This document shows positions 49,937 through 59,558 of a DNA stretch of 64,000 nucleotides, piece by piece. Origin of the DNA: Streptomyces africanus (lineage in GTDB: Bacteria; Actinomycetota; Actinomycetes; Streptomycetales; Streptomycetaceae); contig NZ_MUKA01000111.1 of the NCBI RefSeq assembly GCF_002150735.1, positions 1-64,000 of the forward strand. The letters run 5' to 3'. The position numbers and the translations under genes are program-made. Position 1 is the first letter of the stretch, and each line of letters starts with the position of its first letter. The notes under the pieces are model-generated. The model did no database searches. It saw nothing but the letters and a program-made list of their open reading frames with translations, and was not told the DNA's origin.

Positions 49937-50869
49937 GAGGTCGACGCCGGTCAGGTCACGGCTTGCGTCCCACGCCCGCGTCGCGACGGAGGTGTCGGCG
50001 AGGTGGTTCCACACCGGTTCACGTCGGGGCCTGCCGCGCAGGCTGAAGACGCGTGGTCCCCACAACTGCCCTCCGCGTACCGTCGGGTCGAGCACCGCTC
50101 GGACCGCGGGCCATGCACCGGCGTGCTTGCCCTGGACGAGGAGGGCCGCTGGTGCCCCGCGCAGCCGCGCACCGGCGGTCCGTACATGGACCGGTGGTCG
50201 TGACGGGGTCAGGGAGTCCAGCGCGCCGCCGGGATGGACCACCACGCTTGCCACCGTGCTGCCGACGGCGCGCAAGCGGCGGTCGAGTTCGAGGCCGAAG
50301 TACATCTGCGCCAGCTTGGAGCGTCCGTAGGTGCGCTGGGGCCGGTAGTCGTTCCGGGACTGCAGGTCGTCGAGGTCGAGCCGTTCCGACTTCGCCGCGA
50401 AGCTGCCCATGGTCACGACGCGGGCCGCCGGTGCGGCCGACAACAGCGGCATCAGCCAGTGAGTCAGCGCGAAGTGCCCGAGGTGGTTCGTCCCGAACAT
50501 GAGCTCATGGCCGTCCGGGGTCTCCCGGCGCGGCGGGTCGTCGAGCGCGACGCCGGCGTTGTGGACCACCGCGTCGAGGCAGTCCACCTCCAGTGCTTCC
50601 GCCGCTGTTCTGAGCGACGAGAGGTCGGCGAGATCCAACGGTACGGCCCGCACCCGCGCGCCGGGGACACGCGAGCGGATCGAGGCCGCGGCGACGTCGG
50701 CCTTCGCGGGACTCCGGCTGCCCAGCACGACAGTGGCTCCGGTCGCGGACAACTGCTCCGCGACGAAGTACCCGATTCCGGCGTTGCCGCCGGTGACCAG
50801 AAAGACGCTGCCATCGGCATGCGGCAGCCGGTGAACATCCCAGGGCGTGACGGAGGACGTGGACGACAT
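49928..50869 (-). CDS. SDR oxidoreductase (retinol dehydrogenase/WWOX-like)
   Basis: 313 residues from ATG 50869, with the ORF open to 50971. Glycine motif LVTGGNAGIGYFVAEQL, then VVHNAGVA, FGTNHLGHFALTHWLMPLL, the catalytic Ser in VVTMGSFAA and YGRSKLAQMYF with Tyr and Lys. The PGGALDSLT segment and overall order match the large SDRs called retinol dehydrogenase- or protochlorophyllide reductase-like. Its last codons lie inside the right copy of the 36-bp repeat, so the native C-terminus may have been altered. Confidence 0.9.
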   Translation of the reverse strand: MSSTSSVTPWDVHRLPHADGSVFLVTGGNAGIGYFVAEQLSATGATVVLGSRSPAKADVAAASIRSRVPGARVRAVPLDLADLSSLRTAAEALEVDCLDAVVHNAGVALDDPPRRETPDGHELMFGTNHLGHFALTHWLMPLLSAAPAARVVTMGSFAAKSERLDLDDLQSRNDYRPQRTYGRSKLAQMYFGLELDRRLRAVGSTVASVVVHPGGALDSLTPSRPPVHVRTAGARLRGAPAALLVQGKHAGAWPAVRAVLDPTVRGGQLWGPRVFSLRGRPRREPVWNHLADTSVATRAWDASRDLTGVDLGL

Positions 50870-51043
50870 GACGGCGGGGGTTCCTTGCTGTGGAAGGCGG
50901 CTGAGGCTGCCCTGCGGGGCAGCTCGACGCCCACGGTTCCAGCGGCCCCCGACACATCGCCTACGGATCACCGACAGCCGCGCCGGACGGCCGGCATCCT
51001 GCCGACACGGTGCCGGCCCGTCGCAGCCACCGTTTCGGCGTGG

Positions 51044-51328
51044 CTATTCCTTGACGGCGCCCGCGTTGGCGCCTTGGACGAAGTACCGCTGGAAGCAGAA
51101 GAACAGCGCGTTGACGGGCAGGGTGGCCAGCAGGGCCGCGGCCAGCTTGAGGGGGTACTGGGTGCCGCCGCCCAGGCCCCCGGAGACGAGGCGCGCGAGG
51201 CCGGTGGTGAGGGTTTCGTACTGACCGGACTGGGTGGCCACGAGGAAGTGGGTGAACTCGTTCCACGAGCCCTGGAACGACAGGATGGTCAGGGTGATGA
51301 GGGCCGGGCGGGCCATGGGCAGATGCCG
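51044..51328 (-). pseudogene. Sugar ABC permease (MalG-like), C-terminal remnant
   Basis: 95 codons reading RHLPMARPALITLTILSFQGSWNEF and continuing to LPVNALFFCFQRYFVQGANAGAVKE before TAG. This is the last third of a MalG-type permease, starting just after the EAA ATPase-contact loop. The N-terminal two thirds are absent; upstream sequence instead belongs to the LacI promoter. It is divergent from the LacI operon. Confidence 0.75.
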
Positions 51329-51458
51329 CGTCACCGAGCCATCCCTCGGTGCCCGAGCGACGCTGCGGAACGGCCGCGGCGATCTCCTCGTTCGCCACCC
51401 GGCGCATCGCCCGAGGTATTGCCCTTCCCGACCCGTCGCGCTTAAGGTCACCCCGTTT

Positions 51459-51474
51459 GTCGAATCGATTCGAC
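51459..51474. promoter_or_regulatory. LacI-type operator
   Basis: GTCGAATCGATTCGAC, a perfect 16-bp palindrome with the CG centre typical of LacI-family sites, 14 bases before the LacI start. Likely autoregulatory and, if LacI and the transporter genes are cotranscribed, operon-wide. Confidence 0.75.
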
Positions 51475-51488
51475 TGAGTGGGGTGGGG

Positions 51489-52550
51489 ATGACCACGATC
51501 AAGGACGTCGCCGAGCGGGCAGGCGTCGCGCCGAGCACCGTGTCGTACGTCCTGAGCGGGTCGCGCAAGATCTCCGAGGACACCCGGCGCGCGGTGCAGG
51601 TGGCGATCGACGAGCTCGGATACCACCCGCGCGCGAGTGCCCGTACGCTGCGCAGCGCACGGACCCGGGTGCTCGCGCTGGCCGCGCCGCGCGTGCCCGG
51701 GGCGTACCGGGCGATCGACGGGCGGTTCGCGATCGACGTCACCGACGCCGCCCGGGTGCACGGGTACGACGTGCTGCTGATGACGGACAGCGACGGCGTC
51801 GGCGGGCTGCGCCGGGTGGCCCGCAGCAGGCTCGCGGACGCCGCGGTGCTGATGGCGGTCGAGGACCGCGATCCCCGTGTCGAGGTCCTGCGCGAACTGG
51901 GCTTCCCCGGGGCGCTGCTCGGTCACGACGATCACGCGGCGCTGCCCTGGACCGACCTCGACTGGGAGGCCGCCGTCGCCCTCGCCGTGCGCGAGACGGC
52001 CGCAGCCGGCCACCGGCGGATCCTCTTCCTCTCGTCGGCCGAGCACGAGGTCGCCGCACGCCGCGGCTACGCCCTGCACGGTCTGGACGGCGCCCGGCGA
52101 GCGGCCGTCGAGACCGCGGCCGATGTCCGCGTGATCCCGTCCCACCGCGACCCGGACGTCCTCGCGCGGCGGCTGAGCGAGGCGCTGGCCGTGCGGCCCG
52201 TCCCGACCGCGCTGGTCGTCCAGCACCTGATCCTCCTCCCCCGCCTGCTGGACGCGGTGGCGGCGGCCGGGTTGCGGGTCCCCCACGATTTGACCGTCGT
52301 ACTCGTCGGCAGCCTTCCGGACGAGATGGGCATCCGGCATCTGCCGCGGATCGATCTGCCCGTCGCACAGATGTCCACGGCCGTGGCCCGGCTCGCCATC
52401 GACGCGATCGGCCCCGGCCGCGACGGCCGGTCATCGACGTCGCGGGAGTCCCTCGCGGCACCTGTCTCGAGCACACCGTCCGGCGCACCGCACCACCTGA
52501 TCCAGCCGCGGATGGCCGGGCCCGTCATCGCCCCGCCGTCGCCCGGCTGA
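51489..52550 (+). CDS. LacI-family transcriptional regulator
   Basis: 353 residues from ATG 51489. The N-terminus TTIKDVAERAGVAPSTVSYVLSGSRKISEDTRRAVQVAIDELGY is a complete LacI helix-turn-helix with hinge (about 1-60). The effector domain is a periplasmic-binding-like fold, with LLGHDDHAALPWTDLDWEAAVALAV and LVVQHLILLPRLLDAVAAAGLRVPHDL. It should sense a sugar from the operon that follows. The final 30 residues (after GPGRDG) look unusual and a late frameshift is possible. Confidence 0.92.
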   Translation: MTTIKDVAERAGVAPSTVSYVLSGSRKISEDTRRAVQVAIDELGYHPRASARTLRSARTRVLALAAPRVPGAYRAIDGRFAIDVTDAARVHGYDVLLMTDSDGVGGLRRVARSRLADAAVLMAVEDRDPRVEVLRELGFPGALLGHDDHAALPWTDLDWEAAVALAVRETAAAGHRRILFLSSAEHEVAARRGYALHGLDGARRAAVETAADVRVIPSHRDPDVLARRLSEALAVRPVPTALVVQHLILLPRLLDAVAAAGLRVPHDLTVVLVGSLPDEMGIRHLPRIDLPVAQMSTAVARLAIDAIGPGRDGRSSTSRESLAAPVSSTPSGAPHHLIQPRMAGPVIAPPSPG

Positions 52551-52639
52551 CCACCCGGACCGCCCGTACGGCACGGCCGGCGACGCCCCATCGCCGGACA
52601 CCGCATGTCCAGAGCCGCACATGTTACGGAGGACCAGCC

Positions 52640-53893
52640 TTGCCGTTCTTAGCAGGACGCATCAGAACAAGACGCGGACGCGTTCCCGCGCTCGCCGTCA
52701 CCCTTGCCTGTGCCCTCGTCGCGCCAGGGCTGAGCGGCTGTGCCGCACAGCCCGACCCGGGTACCGTCACCGTGCTCAACTCGGCGACCGACACCGCCGA
52801 GCACACCGCCAACCAGCGGTTCTTCGACCGTTGCGGAAAGCCGCTCGGCCTGAAGGTCGAGCAGATCAGCGTGCCCGCCGACCAGATCGCCTCCAAGGCG
52901 CTGCGGATGGCGTCGTCCGACTCGCTCACCGACATCCTGGAGCTGGACGGCTCGGAGCTGCCCCAGTTCGCGCAGACCGAGGGCCTGCGCCCGCTCGACG
53001 AGGTCGGGGTCGACACCTCCGGCCTCTCCGCGAGCGCCAAGTCCCTCGGCGCGTACGACGGCACCCAGTACGGCATCGCCCGTTCCGTGAACTCCCTCGC
53101 GCTGATCTACAACACCGAGCTCCTCAAGGACGCGGGCATCGCCGTGCCCACCACCTGGAAGGAGCTGCGGGCCGCCGCGAAGAAGCTGACCGCGGGTGAC
53201 ACGTACGGGATGGCCTTCAGCGCGAGCCCGAACGCGGACGGCGTCTACCAGTTCCTGCCGTTCTTCTGGTCCGCCGGCGGTGACGAAACCAAGATCGACA
53301 ACGGAAAGGGCGAGGCCGCGCTCCAGCTCTGGAAGGACCTGGTCGCGGACGGCTCCGCCTCCAGGTCCGTCGTCAACTGGAACCAGCAGGACGTCAACGA
53401 CCAGTTCGTCGCGGGCCGCGCCGCCATGATGATCAACGGGCCGTGGCAGGTGCCGGTCCTCAGCGCCCAGAAGAAGGTGGACTGGGCGGTCGCGAGCATT
53501 CCGGTGCCCGAGGCGGGCAAGCCGGCGGTGCCGCCCATCGGCGGCACCGTCATGGCCGTACCGAAGAACGACGAGGACCCGGCCCGCGAGAAGAACGCCG
53601 GCAAGGTCCTGAACTGCCTCAACTCCGAGAAGAACCAGCTCCAGTGGGGCGCATCGGTCAACAACGTGCCCACCCGCACCACGGCCGCACAGGCGTACGC
53701 GAAGCAGAACCCGAAGCTCGCCGCGTTCGCCGAGCTCGTCACCACCGCCCGCTCCCGTACGGCGAAGGTCGGCACCGGCTGGCCGGTCGTCGGCGACGCG
53801 CTCGCGGGCGCCTTCCAGTCCGTGCTGACGGGCCGGACCAGTCCCGAACAGGCCCTGCACCGGGCCCAGCAGCAGGCTTCGGCGGGGAAGTGA
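52640..53893 (+). CDS. Oligosaccharide ABC transporter substrate-binding lipoprotein
   Basis: 417 residues from TTG 52640, with GGAGG 7 bases upstream. Codon 4 is TTA (52649-52651). The signal peptide ends in the lipobox PGLSGCAA near residue 30-35, so the protein is membrane-anchored. The mature part is a family 1 sugar-binding protein (VTVLNSATDT, GTQYGIARSVNSLALIYNTELLKDAGI, QDVNDQFVAGRAAMMINGPWQV). The neighbouring GH1 and GH31 genes point to a glucosyl/xylosyl oligosaccharide as ligand. Confidence 0.93.
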   Translation: MPFLAGRIRTRRGRVPALAVTLACALVAPGLSGCAAQPDPGTVTVLNSATDTAEHTANQRFFDRCGKPLGLKVEQISVPADQIASKALRMASSDSLTDILELDGSELPQFAQTEGLRPLDEVGVDTSGLSASAKSLGAYDGTQYGIARSVNSLALIYNTELLKDAGIAVPTTWKELRAAAKKLTAGDTYGMAFSASPNADGVYQFLPFFWSAGGDETKIDNGKGEAALQLWKDLVADGSASRSVVNWNQQDVNDQFVAGRAAMMINGPWQVPVLSAQKKVDWAVASIPVPEAGKPAVPPIGGTVMAVPKNDEDPAREKNAGKVLNCLNSEKNQLQWGASVNNVPTRTTAAQAYAKQNPKLAAFAELVTTARSRTAKVGTGWPVVGDALAGAFQSVLTGRTSPEQALHRAQQQASAGK

Positions 53894-53903
53894 GGAACCG
53901 GCC

Positions 53904-54863
53904 ATGACCACCATCACCTCCCCGGCGCCCGCCTCGGGCGCCGCCGAAGCGAAGTCCGCCGCCGGCCGTGCTCCGCTGCGCCGCGGGCTGCTGCGCTGGC
54001 TCTTCGTCGCTCCCGCGCTCGCCTACATGGCGCTCTTCTTCGGCTACCCGCTCGTCCGCAACATCGTGATGAGCTTCCAGCACTACACGCCGAAGACATA
54101 CTTCACCGGCGAGGCGCCGTTCAACGGCCTCGACAACTGGCGGGCCGTCTTCGCCGACGAGCTGTTCACCGACGCCCTGTGGCACACGGCCCTGTTCACC
54201 GCCGGCTCGCTGCTCGGACAGTTCACCATCGGCCTGGCCCTCGCCGTCTTCTTCTCCCGGCGCTTCCGGCTCTCCGGCTTCGTGCGCGCCGTCCTGCTGC
54301 TGCCGTGGCTCGTGCCCATGGTCGTCTCCGCCGTCGTCTGGCGGCGCATCCTCGACCAGGACCACGGCATGCTGAACACCGCCCTCCACGCGGCCGGCCT
54401 GGCCCCGCAGGACGGCGTGCCGTGGCTGAGCAGCCCCGGTGTGGCGCTGCTGTCGGCGGTCCTGGTCAACATCTGGATCGGCATCCCGTTCAACATGGTC
54501 ATCCTCTACGGCGGCCTCCAGGAGATCCCGCGCGACCTGTACGAGGCCGCGTCGCTCGACGGATCCGGCCCCTGGCGGACGTTCCGCAGCATCACACTGC
54601 CCATGCTGCGCCCGGTGATCACCGTCGTGCTCGTGCTGGGCTTCATGTCGACGGTGAAGATCCTCGACCTGATCCTGGCACTGACCTCGGGCGGGCCCGC
54701 GGACTCCACGCAGACGCTGGGCACCGTCACGTACCAGCTCTCCTTCCTTCAGCTCGACTTCGGCCAGGGCGCCGTGGTGGGCAACGTCCTGATCCTCATC
54801 AGCGCGGTCTTCGCCGTGCTGTACCTGCGGGCCAACCGCGCCGACTTCGGCAAGGGGAAGTGA
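53904..54863 (+). CDS. Sugar ABC transporter permease, MalF-type
   Basis: 319 residues. Six membrane helices with the MetI-type fold; FVAPALAYMALFFGYPLVRNIVMSF is the first helix and the EAA loop is EIPRDLYEAASLDGSGPWRTFRSITLPMLRP (two adjacent motifs). Partner of the permease at 54870; the ATPase is not encoded here and is probably the shared MsiK, as for many Streptomyces sugar importers. Confidence 0.93.
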   Translation: MTTITSPAPASGAAEAKSAAGRAPLRRGLLRWLFVAPALAYMALFFGYPLVRNIVMSFQHYTPKTYFTGEAPFNGLDNWRAVFADELFTDALWHTALFTAGSLLGQFTIGLALAVFFSRRFRLSGFVRAVLLLPWLVPMVVSAVVWRRILDQDHGMLNTALHAAGLAPQDGVPWLSSPGVALLSAVLVNIWIGIPFNMVILYGGLQEIPRDLYEAASLDGSGPWRTFRSITLPMLRPVITVVLVLGFMSTVKILDLILALTSGGPADSTQTLGTVTYQLSFLQLDFGQGAVVGNVLILISAVFAVLYLRANRADFGKGK

Positions 54864-54869
54864 CCGACG

Positions 54870-55697
54870 ATGAAACGACCGACCAGCCTTCTGCGCGTTC
54901 GTCCGGTGTGGAACACCGCCGCCGCGCTGCTGATCCTCGCCGTGCTGCTCTTCCCCGTCTACTGGATGCTCAACGCCGCGCTCCAGCCCGAGTCGAGCAT
55001 CGCCGCCACCGAGTGGTTCCCCGTATCGCCGTCCCTGAAGAACTTCGACACGGCGATCAGCACCCAGGGCGGCTCGCTGCTCACCAGCTTCGTCGTCGCA
55101 CTCGGCGCCGTCGTCGTCTGCCTCGCGCTCGCCGCGCCCGCCGCGTACGGGCTCGCCCAGTTCGGACTCCGCGGCGGTCAGGGCATCGTCTTCGCGACGC
55201 TCATCACGCAGATGGTCCCGGGCATCGTCATCGCCAACGCCCTCTACAGCGCCTATGCGCAGCTCGACCTCGTCAACTCCTATCTGGGGCTGATCCTGGC
55301 GGACGCCTCGCTCGGTCTGCCCTTCGCGGTCGTACTGCTGCGGGCGTTCATGGTGTCGATCCCCAGCGAGGTCGTCGAGGCCGCGATGGTGGACGGGGCG
55401 AACCGCTTCACCGCGTTCGTGCGGATCGTGCTGCCCATGAGCCGCAACGCCATGATCACGGCAGGCCTGTTCACCTTCCTCTTCGCCTGGTCGGACTTCA
55501 TGTTCGCGCTCACCCTCAACACCACGGACGACGTCAAGCCCATCACGCTCGGCATCTACCAGTTCGTCGGTGCGCATGTCAGCGACTGGGGCGCGGTCAT
55601 GGCGACCGCGGTGCTCTCCGCCGTACCGGCCGCGATCCTGCTCGTCGTCGCCCAGAAGTACATCGCCGCCGGGATCACCGGCGGGTCGGTCAAGTAG
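54870..55697 (+). CDS. Sugar ABC transporter permease, MalG-type
   Basis: 275 residues with six helices; the EAA loop is SIPSEVVEAAMVDGANRFTAFVRIVLPMSR. The C-terminus AQKYIAAGITGGSVK is the usual MalG end. It starts 7 bases after the first permease. Its C-terminal end and that of the remnant at 51044 are homologous in type but not near-identical, so the remnant is not a recent duplicate. Confidence 0.93.
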   Translation: MKRPTSLLRVRPVWNTAAALLILAVLLFPVYWMLNAALQPESSIAATEWFPVSPSLKNFDTAISTQGGSLLTSFVVALGAVVVCLALAAPAAYGLAQFGLRGGQGIVFATLITQMVPGIVIANALYSAYAQLDLVNSYLGLILADASLGLPFAVVLLRAFMVSIPSEVVEAAMVDGANRFTAFVRIVLPMSRNAMITAGLFTFLFAWSDFMFALTLNTTDDVKPITLGIYQFVGAHVSDWGAVMATAVLSAVPAAILLVVAQKYIAAGITGGSVK

Positions 55698-55711
55698 GCA
55701 GGTGCCTTCCC

Positions 55712-57136
55712 GTGAGTCTCTCCGAGTCCACCGAATTCCCCGAGTTCCCGCCCGGCTTCTTCTTCGGTGCCGCCACGGCCAGTTACCAGATCGAGGGTGC
55801 GTACGACGAGGACGGCAGAGGCCCGTCCATCTGGGACACCTTCTGCCGCGAGCCCGGGCGCGTCGCGGACGGCGCCACCGGTGACGTCGCCTGCGACCAC
55901 TACCACCGTTACCGCGAGGACGTCGCGCTGCTGCGCGAGCTGGGCGTGGACAGCTACCGCTTCTCCGTCGCCTGGCCGCGTGTCCAGCCGGCCGGCTCCG
56001 GCCCCGCCAACACGGCCGGGCTCGACTTCTACGACCGGCTCGTGGACGAGCTGCTGGCCTCCGGCATCTCCCCCGCCGCCACCCTCTACCACTGGGACCT
56101 GCCTCAGGCCCTGGAGGACCGGGGCGGCTGGCGGGTACGCGAGACGGCGGAGCGGTTCGCCGAGTACGCCGGGGTGGTCGCCGCCCGGCTCGGCGACCGG
56201 GTGGACCGCTGGATCACGCTCAACGAGCCCTTCTGCAGCGCCTTCGTCGGCTACGCGGCGGGCGCCCACGCCCCGGGCGCCCGCGAGGGCCGCGGCGCGC
56301 TCGCCGCCGCACATCATCTGCTCGTCGGCCACGGGCTGGCCGTGCAGGCGCTGCGCGCGGCGGGGGCACGGGAGGTCGGGATCACGCTCAACCCCGACCG
56401 GCTGCTGCCGGCCACGGACTCCCCCGCCGATCTGGCCGCCGTACGCCGCGTCGGGACGCTCCACAACGACGTGTGGTTCGAGCCGCTGTTCGCCGGGCGT
56501 TACCCGGAGCACGAAGCCGAGACCTGGGGCGAGCTGCTGCCCTCCGGCGACGGCTCGTACCGCCTCGACGGCGACCTCGACCTCATCGGCGCACCGCTCG
56601 ACTTCGTCGGCATCAACTACTACCGGCCGATCACCGTCGCCGACGCCCCGTACCGCGCCCCGGACCCGGCCACGCGCACCGCGGTCGACGTCCGGGCCGA
56701 GGAGACCTGGCGCGACGACGTCCGCCACACCACCATGGGCTGGCCCGTCGTCCCGCACACCTTCACGGACCTGCTGGTCGACCTGGCCGAGCGCTACCCC
56801 GCGCTGCCACCGCTCCTGATCACCGAGAACGGCTCGGCGGAGGCGGACACCGTCGACGCCGACGGCCGGGTCCGCGACGTGGAGCGGATCGACTACCTCC
56901 GCAGCCATCTGGACGCGCTCGCCGCCGCCCTGCGCGCGGGCGTCGACGTGCGCGGCTACTACGTGTGGTCGCTGCTGGACAACTTCGAGTGGGCCCGCGG
57001 CTACGGCCAGCGCTTCGGCATCGTCCGGGTCGACTACGACACGCAAGTACGCACACCCAAGGACAGCTACCGCTGGTACCAGCGGCTGATCGCCGCCCAC
57101 CGCGCCCGTACCACCCCTGGTGAGGATCCCCGATGA
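55712..57136 (+). CDS. GH1 beta-glucosidase
   Basis: 474 residues from GTG 55712. GH1 hallmarks: FPPGFFFGAATASYQIEGAYDEDGRGPSIWDTF in two runs, the acid/base Glu172 in TLNEPF and the nucleophile Glu372 in ITENGSAE, then the closing WSLLDNFEWARGYGQRFG. It removes terminal beta-glucosyl (or beta-galactosyl) residues inside the cell from imported oligosaccharides. No signal peptide. Coupled to the GH31 gene by ATGA. Confidence 0.95.
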   Translation: MSLSESTEFPEFPPGFFFGAATASYQIEGAYDEDGRGPSIWDTFCREPGRVADGATGDVACDHYHRYREDVALLRELGVDSYRFSVAWPRVQPAGSGPANTAGLDFYDRLVDELLASGISPAATLYHWDLPQALEDRGGWRVRETAERFAEYAGVVAARLGDRVDRWITLNEPFCSAFVGYAAGAHAPGAREGRGALAAAHHLLVGHGLAVQALRAAGAREVGITLNPDRLLPATDSPADLAAVRRVGTLHNDVWFEPLFAGRYPEHEAETWGELLPSGDGSYRLDGDLDLIGAPLDFVGINYYRPITVADAPYRAPDPATRTAVDVRAEETWRDDVRHTTMGWPVVPHTFTDLLVDLAERYPALPPLLITENGSAEADTVDADGRVRDVERIDYLRSHLDALAAALRAGVDVRGYYVWSLLDNFEWARGYGQRFGIVRVDYDTQVRTPKDSYRWYQRLIAAHRARTTPGEDPR

Positions 57137-59478
57137 AGTTCACCGACGGCTACTGGATGATGCGCGAAGGTGTCCGGGCGTCGTACGCCGCGGAGGTCGC
57201 CGACGTCCGCGTCGACGAGGACCGGTGCACGCTCTACGCGCCCGTGCGGCACGTCACGCGCCGCGGCCAGACCCTCAACAGCCCGCTGCTGACCGTCGAG
57301 TGCTGGTCCCCCGCCGAGGGCGTGATCGGCATCCGTTCCACCCACCACGCGGGCGCCGCCGAGCGCGGCCCGCAGTTCGCGCTGCGCACCGAGCCCGGCC
57401 ACGCGGCAAGGGTCACCCGGGAGGGCTCGCTGCTGGAACTCGCGGCCGGGGAACTGTCGTTGCGGGTGGACACCGCGGCCCCGTGGCGGCTGGACTTCAC
57501 CGCGGACGGTCGCGTCCTCACCTCGGCGACGGCGCGCGGCACCGGTTTCGCGGTCCTGGGCGACGGCAGCCACCACTCGCTGGCGCAGCTCACCCTCGGT
57601 GTCGGCGAGCTGGTGTACGGGCTCGGCGAACGGTTCACGCCGTATCTGAAGAACGGCCAGAGCGTGGACATCTGGCAGGCCGACGGCGGCACCGCGAGCG
57701 AGCAGGCGTACAAGAACGTCCCCTTCCACCTCACCAACCGCGGCTACGGCGTTTTCGTCAACCACCCCGGCAAGGTGAGCTACGAGGTCGACTCGGAGGC
57801 CGTCGGGCGGGTGCAGTTCAGCGTCGAGGGCCAGTCGCTGGAGTACTTCGTCGTGTACGGTCCGACGCCCAAGGACGTCCTGGACCGCTACACGGCGCTG
57901 ACCGGCCGCCCGGCGCTGCCGCCGGCCTGGTCGTTCGGGCTGTGGCTGTCGACGTCGTTCACGACCTCGTACGACGAGGAGACGGTGAACCGGTTCGTGC
58001 GCGGGATGGCCGAGCGCGACATCCCGCTGGGCGTCTTCCACTTCGACTGCTTCTGGATGCGCGAGTACCAGTGGTGCGACTTCACCTGGGACCCGGAGGT
58101 CTTCCCGGACCCGGAGGGCATGCTGCGGCGGCTGAAGGAGGAGCACGGCCTGCGCGTGTCGGTGTGGATCAACCCGTACATCGCGCAGAAGTCCCCACTG
58201 TTCGCGGAGGCGAAGCGGCACGGCTATCTGGTGCGCAAGGCCAACGGCGACGTGTGGCAGTGGGACCTGTGGCAGGCCGGCATGGCGCTGGTCGACTTCA
58301 CCGATCCGGACGCGCGCGAGTGGTACGCGAGCAAGCTGCGCGCGCTCACCGCGCAGGGCGTCGACTGCTTCAAGACCGACTTCGGCGAGCGGATCCCGAC
58401 CGATGTGGTCTGGCACGACGGCTCCGACCCGGAGCGCATGCACAACTACTACACGCAGCTCTACAACGAGACGGTCTTCGAGGTGCTGAGCGAGGCCCGG
58501 GGCGCCGGTGAGGCCGTGCTCTTCGCCCGCTCGGCAACGGCGGGCGGACAGCAGTTCCCGGTGCACTGGGGCGGCGACTGCGAGTCGCACTTCGGCGCGA
58601 TGGCCGAGTCGCTGCGCGGCGGGCTGTCGCTCGGCCTGTCCGGGTTCGGCTTCTGGAGCCATGACATCGGCGGCTTCGAGGGCACGCCGACGCCCGAGGT
58701 GTTCAAGCGGTGGGTGCAGTTCGGGCTGCTGTCGTCGCACAGCCGGCTGCACGGCAGCCAGTCGTACCGGGTGCCGTGGGGCTACGACGAGGAAGCGGTC
58801 GCGGTCACCCGCGACTTCACCCGCCTCAAGCACCGGCTCATGCCCTACCTGTTCCGTGCGGCACAACAGGCCGCCGAGCGCGGCACGCCGATGATGCGGG
58901 CGATGGTCCTGGAGTTCCCCGACGACCCGGCCTGCCACACCCTCGACCGGCAGTACATGCTCGGCGACGACCTGCTGGTCGCCCCCGTGTTCTCCGCCGA
59001 CGGCGTCGTCGACTACTACGTCCCGGACGGCACCTGGACACATCTGCTGTCGGGCGAACAGGTCCAGGGGCCGGGCTGGCGGCGGGAACGGTACGGCTAC
59101 GACAGCCTGCCCCTGCTGGCCCGGCCCGGCTCGGTCATCCCCTACGGCGACAGCGACGACGCGGCGGAGTACGACTGGGCGCACGGGGTGACACTGCGGG
59201 TCCACACGCCCGTCGACGGTGCGACGGTCACGACACGGATCCCAGCCCGGGGCGCCCGGGACGGCTCGGCGGCCGTCTTCCGGACGACTCGCCACGGCGA
59301 CACGGTCACGGTCGCCGCGGAGGGGGCACCCGGACCGTGGCGGGTGCTGCTGGTCGGAGCGCGGGCGGAACCCGGCGGCACCGGATCGCCGGCGTCGGCG
59401 GAGCGGACCGCGCTCGGCACGCTTCTCTCCGTGTCCGCGGGCACGGCCACCCTCACGGCACACGTCACCGGTGGCTGA
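57133..59478 (+). CDS. yicI: GH31 alpha-xylosidase (YicI-like)
   Basis: 781 residues, close to the 772 of E. coli YicI. The nucleophile Asp416 (FKTDFGERIPTDV) and acid/base Asp482 (HWGGDCES) fall at the same residue numbers as in YicI. FHFDCFWMREYQWCDFTWDPEVFPDP marks the alpha-xylosidase subgroup, in which CFWM shapes the minus-one pocket for xylose. It releases alpha-xylose from isoprimeverose-type ends, which with the GH1 enzyme gives stepwise cleavage of xyloglucan oligosaccharides. Cytosolic. Confidence 0.93.
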   Translation: MKFTDGYWMMREGVRASYAAEVADVRVDEDRCTLYAPVRHVTRRGQTLNSPLLTVECWSPAEGVIGIRSTHHAGAAERGPQFALRTEPGHAARVTREGSLLELAAGELSLRVDTAAPWRLDFTADGRVLTSATARGTGFAVLGDGSHHSLAQLTLGVGELVYGLGERFTPYLKNGQSVDIWQADGGTASEQAYKNVPFHLTNRGYGVFVNHPGKVSYEVDSEAVGRVQFSVEGQSLEYFVVYGPTPKDVLDRYTALTGRPALPPAWSFGLWLSTSFTTSYDEETVNRFVRGMAERDIPLGVFHFDCFWMREYQWCDFTWDPEVFPDPEGMLRRLKEEHGLRVSVWINPYIAQKSPLFAEAKRHGYLVRKANGDVWQWDLWQAGMALVDFTDPDAREWYASKLRALTAQGVDCFKTDFGERIPTDVVWHDGSDPERMHNYYTQLYNETVFEVLSEARGAGEAVLFARSATAGGQQFPVHWGGDCESHFGAMAESLRGGLSLGLSGFGFWSHDIGGFEGTPTPEVFKRWVQFGLLSSHSRLHGSQSYRVPWGYDEEAVAVTRDFTRLKHRLMPYLFRAAQQAAERGTPMMRAMVLEFPDDPACHTLDRQYMLGDDLLVAPVFSADGVVDYYVPDGTWTHLLSGEQVQGPGWRRERYGYDSLPLLARPGSVIPYGDSDDAAEYDWAHGVTLRVHTPVDGATVTTRIPARGARDGSAAVFRTTRHGDTVTVAAEGAPGPWRVLLVGARAEPGGTGSPASAERTALGTLLSVSAGTATLTAHVTGG

Positions 59479-59558
59479 CCTCCGACCAGACCCGGCACGT
59501 GCCCGGAACTGTGGCTTCCACCACGGCGAATGTGATCGTGTCCTGGTGAGATCACCAG

